The notes under the pieces are model-generated. The model ran no database searches. It was not told the origin of the DNA and worked only from the letters and a program-made list of their open reading frames with translations. Below are positions 7,043 to 10,521 of a stretch of 10,521 bases of DNA, piece by piece (within the stretch, counting starts at the first letter, position 1; every line of letters starts with the position of its first letter). The translations under genes were made by a program, and so were the position numbers. Source of the DNA: Smithellaceae bacterium (GTDB lineage: Bacteria > Desulfobacterota > Syntrophia > Syntrophales > JAQULV01); assembly GCA_028718405.1 (NCBI GenBank), contig JAQULV010000016.1, positions 1-10,521 on the forward strand, written 5' to 3'.

Positions 7043-8644
7043 TTACTGCAACTGATCGACTTTGTTATTGTGCGTCCAGTACCAGACGAGGGTTCCCCCT
7101 TCTTTCTTCGTCTTGACGTAGCCTTTCGCGATGAAGTCCCGAATCGTTTTTTCAATCAGCTTTGCTTCCGTGTCGGCGGCCAAACCGGCAATTCTGCGGC
7201 AGAGTTCTTTGATCGTGTCCTCGACAATCGCATTTCCCATGAAAGTGCCGCACTTCTCGATAAGATCTTCGGAGAGCAATCTGTAGACAAAAAGGGTGCG
7301 GAAGTACCCCTCAACCTTCATATCCTCCTCAGGCGGGTTGGTGCCCTCCCGGTAGCCACGAACCTGTTTTTGCCACCCCTCGTCGATCTCCGCGTCGTAG
7401 GCGGCGACGAATCGTTCTATCTCCTCAGGGGACAGCTGCGAGGTTCTCACAATGGCGCTGTTGGCATCGTATTTTGTCCAGTCGCCAGTCAAGATTTCCA
7501 GGTCGTATTTTTCCAGTTCGTCATGGACGGTCGTCCCCGGGAAGGGGGCAAGAAAGTGGTAGCCGTAAAGCGCTCCGCGCCTCCCCAGATCGGCGGCAAA
7601 TTCTTTCGTATCTTGCAGGGTCTCGGGGGTCTCCCCCGGGAGTCCCACCATAAAGGATGTATGGGCCAGGATGCCCACTTCCTTGCAAAGGCTGATGGCG
7701 GCCCTTGCCATATCCAGCGTGATTCCTTTCTTTATACGTTTGAGCATCTCAGGGTTTCCCGACTCAATACCAAAGCTCACCGCGTCGCAGCCCGCATCCC
7801 TCATGATCTCCAAGGTCTCTTTGTCGACAGTGTTAACACGCGCAAAAGCACTCCACCCCAGCTTCAGGTTCCGTTTGTGGATCTCGTCGCAAACCTCCCG
7901 AACCTTTTGTTTGTTCGCCGTAAAAAGGTCATCCGCCACGTTAATTCTCGTAATTCCGTAGGACATGATATGTTCGATCTCTTCGACTACGAGCTGCGAG
8001 CTTCTCTGCCTAGGCTTCTTGCCCACCATCCGCCTTCCCTGGCAAAAAATACAGGCGTAGGGGCAGCCACGACCGGTGATGATGCTGATGGGATATCCTA
8101 ACGCCATATAGCGAGAAAGGGGAAGCAGATGGCGCGATGGAAGAGGCAGCGTATCTAGATCCTCGATAAGGTCTTGAGGTGCATTGTGGACGATTTCACC
8201 GTTGCGGCGAAAGGAAATCCCCTTGATCCCCTCCCACGCGGAAGGATCCCTGAGTACCGGCGTGAGATCTGCGATGGTTTTTTCCCCCTCGCCCCTGACG
8301 ATGAGATCTATCCCGGGGTAGTTCTTCAATGTTTCATCGGCATCGAAGGATACGTGCGGTCCCCCCATCATGGTGACGATGGCGGGGTTGTATCTTTTTA
8401 CCGTTTGTACGATCTCCGCGGCCGGAGGAAAGTTGAGTGTGACCGAAGTTGCGCCCACGGCATCGGGTTGAAAGGCATCGAGCTGAGCCTTCAGCTTTTC
8501 CGGCGTATAACGATTGACGATATAGTCCCATATCTTCACCTCGGCCCCGGCGGCTTCAAAGGCGGCCGCCACGTACGTCACCCCAAGCGGCGGTGCCGGC
8601 GCCTCTTCCAACGGGTAAGGCGAAGCGATAATTGCAACTTTCAT
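7043..8644 (-). CDS. B12-binding-domain radical SAM protein
   Basis: A 533-residue enzyme with three parts. Residues 1-150 form a cobalamin-binding-like Rossmann domain (PPLGVTYVAAAFEAAG near 18-33, GGPHVSF near 94-100, RGEGE near 117-121); it lacks the D-x-H-x-x-G cobalt ligand, as is usual in this class. Residues 185-430 form the radical SAM barrel, with the 4Fe-4S motif C194-x3-C198-x2-C201 in GRGCPYACIFC. Residues 440-533 are an extra helical tail ending in a possible winged-helix-like fold. Family members do radical methylations, ring contractions or C-C bond formation on lipids, pterins, hopanoids and natural products; the reaction here cannot be told from sequence. GGGGG at 8655-8651 is 6 bases before the ATG. 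It lies 18 bp downstream of the acyltransferase and is probably the last gene of that transcript. Confidence 0.9.
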   Translation of the reverse strand: MKVAIIASPYPLEEAPAPPLGVTYVAAAFEAAGAEVKIWDYIVNRYTPEKLKAQLDAFQPDAVGATSVTLNFPPAAEIVQTVKRYNPAIVTMMGGPHVSFDADETLKNYPGIDLIVRGEGEKTIADLTPVLRDPSAWEGIKGISFRRNGEIVHNAPQDLIEDLDTLPLPSRHLLPLSRYMALGYPISIITGRGCPYACIFCQGRRMVGKKPRQRSSQLVVEEIEHIMSYGITRINVADDLFTANKQKVREVCDEIHKRNLKLGWSAFARVNTVDKETLEIMRDAGCDAVSFGIESGNPEMLKRIKKGITLDMARAAISLCKEVGILAHTSFMVGLPGETPETLQDTKEFAADLGRRGALYGYHFLAPFPGTTVHDELEKYDLEILTGDWTKYDANSAIVRTSQLSPEEIERFVAAYDAEIDEGWQKQVRGYREGTNPPEEDMKVEGYFRTLFVYRLLSEDLIEKCGTFMGNAIVEDTIKELCRRIAGLAADTEAKLIEKTIRDFIAKGYVKTKKEGGTLVWYWTHNNKVDQLQ

Positions 8645-8650
8645 TATGTG

Positions 8651-8655
8651 CCCCC
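8651..8655 (-). promoter_or_regulatory. Ribosome-binding site of the radical SAM gene
   Basis: GGGGG lies 6 bases before the ATG at 8644, inside the 18-bp gap after the acyltransferase stop. It supports the chosen start. Confidence 0.45.
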
Positions 8656-8662
8656 AGTTCTA

Positions 8663-9421
8663 TTAATCCCCTGGGCGGGGAAAGATCAGAGACCTTAACC
8701 AACCCCGCACCGTGTTTCCCTTCAGCATGGCCTTATCTATCTCTGCAAATTGAGCCCCAAGCAGTTGCGGGTCAGCGAGCCAATCGGCCCTCGTCTTCAT
8801 GACCCTTTCCGTATCCAATTCCTTTATGGGCTTCGCGGGATTGCCAGCGGCAATCACGTTCGGGGGGATATCCTTCACGACAATCGACCCGGCGCCAATA
8901 ATACTGTTGTCGCCTATGGTAACCCCTTTACACACGATGGCGCTGTCACCGATCCATACGTTCTTACCTACATGAACGGGCGCCGACTGTCCCACCGGAA
9001 GACTCCGGTCGTATATGCCGTGCCAATCGGCATCAGTAATGTAGGCACATTGTGCCATCATGCAGCTATCGCCGATGGTTACTTCCGTGGCGCAACCTAT
9101 TCGCACCCCCGGACAGATAAGGCAGTATCTTCCGATCTCGATACGCGCTTGTTTCTCCCACGCAGCCCAAATAGTAAGCCTCACTCTTCTATCGGGAGTG
9201 GCGATGACCGTGGCGTGATCGCCTAGGAAAACCGGTCCGCCGAAGACTTCCACATACCTGGGCCCCATGAAGGTGCAGCCTCTTCCCAGGGATTCGAATT
9301 GCGGTCGCAGAACATAGTTTACGTACCACTTCTGCAAACTCAAATCCAGGCGCTTGAGGAAGTAAGGACGATGGTCTCTCCTCAACCGACTAACCTCGCG
9401 CCTCTCCCAACGCGGCCGCAT
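8663..9421 (-). CDS. Left-handed beta-helix acyltransferase (hexapeptide repeat family)
   Basis: A 252-residue protein. A basic, aromatic-rich N-terminus (about 1-45, with YFLKRLDLSLQKWYVNYVL) may be amphipathic and sit against the membrane. Residues 60-185 carry the hexapeptide repeats of a left-handed beta-helix, for example ARIEIGRYCLICPGVRIG, VTIGDSCMM and VWIGDSAIVCKGVTIG. H134 in ITDADWHGIYDR is at the place of the catalytic histidine of maltose/galactoside-type O-acetyltransferases. AAGNPAKPIKEL (191-202) closes the helix as in that family. The probable reaction is acetyl or another acyl transfer from CoA to a sugar hydroxyl or amine; the acceptor is unknown. The ATG at 9421 lies inside the last 32 bp of the upstream toroid gene, so translation is probably coupled. 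A start further inside would cut into the conserved N-terminal helix. Confidence 0.9.
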   Translation of the reverse strand: MRPRWERREVSRLRRDHRPYFLKRLDLSLQKWYVNYVLRPQFESLGRGCTFMGPRYVEVFGGPVFLGDHATVIATPDRRVRLTIWAAWEKQARIEIGRYCLICPGVRIGCATEVTIGDSCMMAQCAYITDADWHGIYDRSLPVGQSAPVHVGKNVWIGDSAIVCKGVTIGDNSIIGAGSIVVKDIPPNVIAAGNPAKPIKELDTERVMKTRADWLADPQLLGAQFAEIDKAMLKGNTVRGWLRSLIFPRPGD

Positions 9422-10502
9422 TTCCCGGCGTCCGTCTTAGAAAATAATCTCTGCCGGAACCGGCAACGCGTTTCGCAGGATTCCAGAATTCGTGGCTGAA
9501 CAGACGCCCCCCTGGGGTGACGTCGTTCAGGGCGTCATATGCAAGAAGCACGGCAGCGGCGGTCCACGCAGTCTTTTCCTCCGGCCAGATTACGGCATCC
9601 GGGAATGTTACCCCCATCCAATAGGAACCGTCGTCATATTTCTTGTCCTTGATCCAATTGAACACCAATCTTGCCCTTTCTTTTTCTCCCATGGCGGAGA
9701 GTGCTAAGACGAGCTCGGAGGTCTCAGCCATCGTCGCCCAGGGACGATCACAGACGCAACGCACGCCCCAATCGGGCACGACGAACTTTTCCCAATAGCG
9801 GTCGATTCTCTTGCTCGCCTCCGTCCCGCGGACGGCCCCGCAGAGGACAGGGTAATACCAGTCCATGGAATATCGGGTCTTCATCATATTGAAGAGATCC
9901 GGCCTTGTGCAGATTGCCGTTTCCAGTCTGCTTTTCGCCCTTTCCCAGGTAAGACTGCCTTTGCCAAGCATCGACGCAATCTTAATTCCGCATTTAAGAC
10001 TCATGTAAATGGAACTCGATCCCGTAAGCAGGGCCATGCGATCCACTTTGCCGGCACCGTTCTTTGCCCAATAGATCTCACCCGTCGGCGCTTGAAGACT
10101 CAAGGCGTAGTTGATCCCTGCCCGAACCGTCGGCCACATGTATTTTAGGAACTTCGTATCTTCGGTAACGAGGTAGTAATGAAACACTCCTACGGCGATG
10201 TAGGAGGACATGTTGCTATCCTTTGTCTTGTCCTCTGGACGTCCTTTACGGTAAGCGGCCCACCAGCTTCCGTCGTCCAGTTGGTTCGCCTTCATCCATT
10301 CATAGGCGTGCTTTGCCTCCTGAAGGCGACCGGCGACGGAGAGTCCCATGGCGCTTTCGACGAGGTCCCAGGGGTCGGTCTTTCCCCCTTCCGACCAGGG
10401 AATCTCGCCATCTTCTTTCTGAACACCGGCGCTGAAGCCGGCCACGGCCTCGATGTCGATGGAAGATTCGGCGATGCTGTGCGATAGATTGAGTCGTTCC
10501 AT
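9390..10502 (-). CDS. Alpha/alpha-toroid protein with QW-like motifs (prenyltransferase-like, function unknown)
   Basis: A 370-residue protein without a signal peptide or membrane segment, apparently complete. It is rich in paired helices and has repeated QxxDGSW-type turns: QKEDGEIPW (28-36), QLDDGSWW (74-81) and KYDDGSYW (288-295). These are the QW motifs of squalene/oxidosqualene cyclases and prenyltransferase beta subunits, which mark an alpha/alpha barrel. However, the D-x-D-D acid of class II cyclases is absent and the length covers only about one barrel. Conserved blocks such as LLTGSSSIYMSL (158-169), YSMDWYYPVL (211-220) and WPEEKTAWTAAAVLLA (306-321) also recall six-hairpin glycosidases. 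I recall homologues annotated 'prenyltransferase' or 'phenyltransferase', names that rest on fold only. AAAGGA lies 7 bases before the ATG. It is the first gene seen of the toroid-acyltransferase-radical SAM run. Confidence 0.85.
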   Translation of the reverse strand: MERLNLSHSIAESSIDIEAVAGFSAGVQKEDGEIPWSEGGKTDPWDLVESAMGLSVAGRLQEAKHAYEWMKANQLDDGSWWAAYRKGRPEDKTKDSNMSSYIAVGVFHYYLVTEDTKFLKYMWPTVRAGINYALSLQAPTGEIYWAKNGAGKVDRMALLTGSSSIYMSLKCGIKIASMLGKGSLTWERAKSRLETAICTRPDLFNMMKTRYSMDWYYPVLCGAVRGTEASKRIDRYWEKFVVPDWGVRCVCDRPWATMAETSELVLALSAMGEKERARLVFNWIKDKKYDDGSYWMGVTFPDAVIWPEEKTAWTAAAVLLAYDALNDVTPGGRLFSHEFWNPAKRVAGSGRDYFLRRTPGNAAALGEARG

Positions 10503-10509
10503 GCTAATA

Positions 10510-10515
10510 TCCTTT
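10510..10515 (-). promoter_or_regulatory. Ribosome-binding site of the toroid gene
   Basis: AAAGGA lies 7 bases before the ATG at 10502 and supports that start. Only 19 bases upstream are in the window, so the promoter or a preceding operon gene cannot be seen. Confidence 0.55.
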
Positions 10516-10521
10516 TTTCAG

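Noticed and set aside
7034..7045. A bidirectional terminator between the convergent methyltransferase and radical SAM genes
   Set aside because: Only 6 bp separate the stops and I find no GC-rich hairpin with a T tract on either strand.
7070..8101. A plus-strand open frame of about 343 codons opposite the radical SAM gene
   Set aside because: It lies wholly antisense to a gene with clear radical SAM and B12-domain motifs; its translation has no recognisable motif and a composition typical of a shadow frame.
9390..10502. Calling the toroid protein a squalene-hopene cyclase or a hopanoid gene
   Set aside because: It lacks the D-x-D-D acid and is too short; the QW-like turns alone only support the fold.
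1..10521. CRISPR array, insertion sequence, tRNA or phage genes
   Set aside because: No regularly spaced direct repeats, transposase or integrase motifs, or tRNA-like cloverleaf were found on reading either strand.

Overview
The window reads like chromosome from an anaerobic Gram-negative bacterium. The oxygen-sensitive class III ribonucleotide reductase (nrdD, nrdG), a periplasmic M48-TPR protease of the BepA type and a GAF/HD-GYP signalling protein fit a deltaproteobacterial (Desulfobacterota-like) host. That placement is inference from gene content and protein style; no marker gene fixes the taxon. I see no rRNA, tRNA, CRISPR array, insertion sequence or prophage gene.

Left part (1-1851): a minus-strand gene with a TTG start, resembling the DUF2889 family, runs off the left edge. 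It is divergent from a plus-strand exported M48 metalloprotease with a TPR tail. Candidate overlapping divergent promoters lie between them. The protease gene converges on the next gene, and their 3' ends overlap by 68 bp.

Middle (1784-6161, minus strand): nrdD, nrdG and a GAF/HD-GYP phosphodiesterase form a tight apparent operon with gaps of 2 and 11 bp. Upstream of nrdD are two 16-bp palindromic sites that match the NrdR box and are spaced three helical turns apart. The operon is therefore probably under NrdR (dATP/ATP-sensing) repression, which would also tie a c-di-GMP hydrolase to dNTP supply.

Right part (6365-10502): a plus-strand class I SAM methyltransferase converges, with a 6-bp gap, on a minus-strand run of three genes. 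In transcription order these are an alpha/alpha-toroid protein with QW-like motifs (annotated in databases as prenyltransferase-like), a left-handed beta-helix acyltransferase, and a B12-binding-domain radical SAM enzyme with an unusual C-terminal tail. Together they look like a modification cassette acting on a glycan, lipid or small molecule whose product I cannot name. This is the most likely place for an undescribed pathway in the window.

The only stretches without protein-coding sequence are short: 254-387 and 6162-6364, both promoter regions between divergent genes, and a few junctions of under 20 bp.
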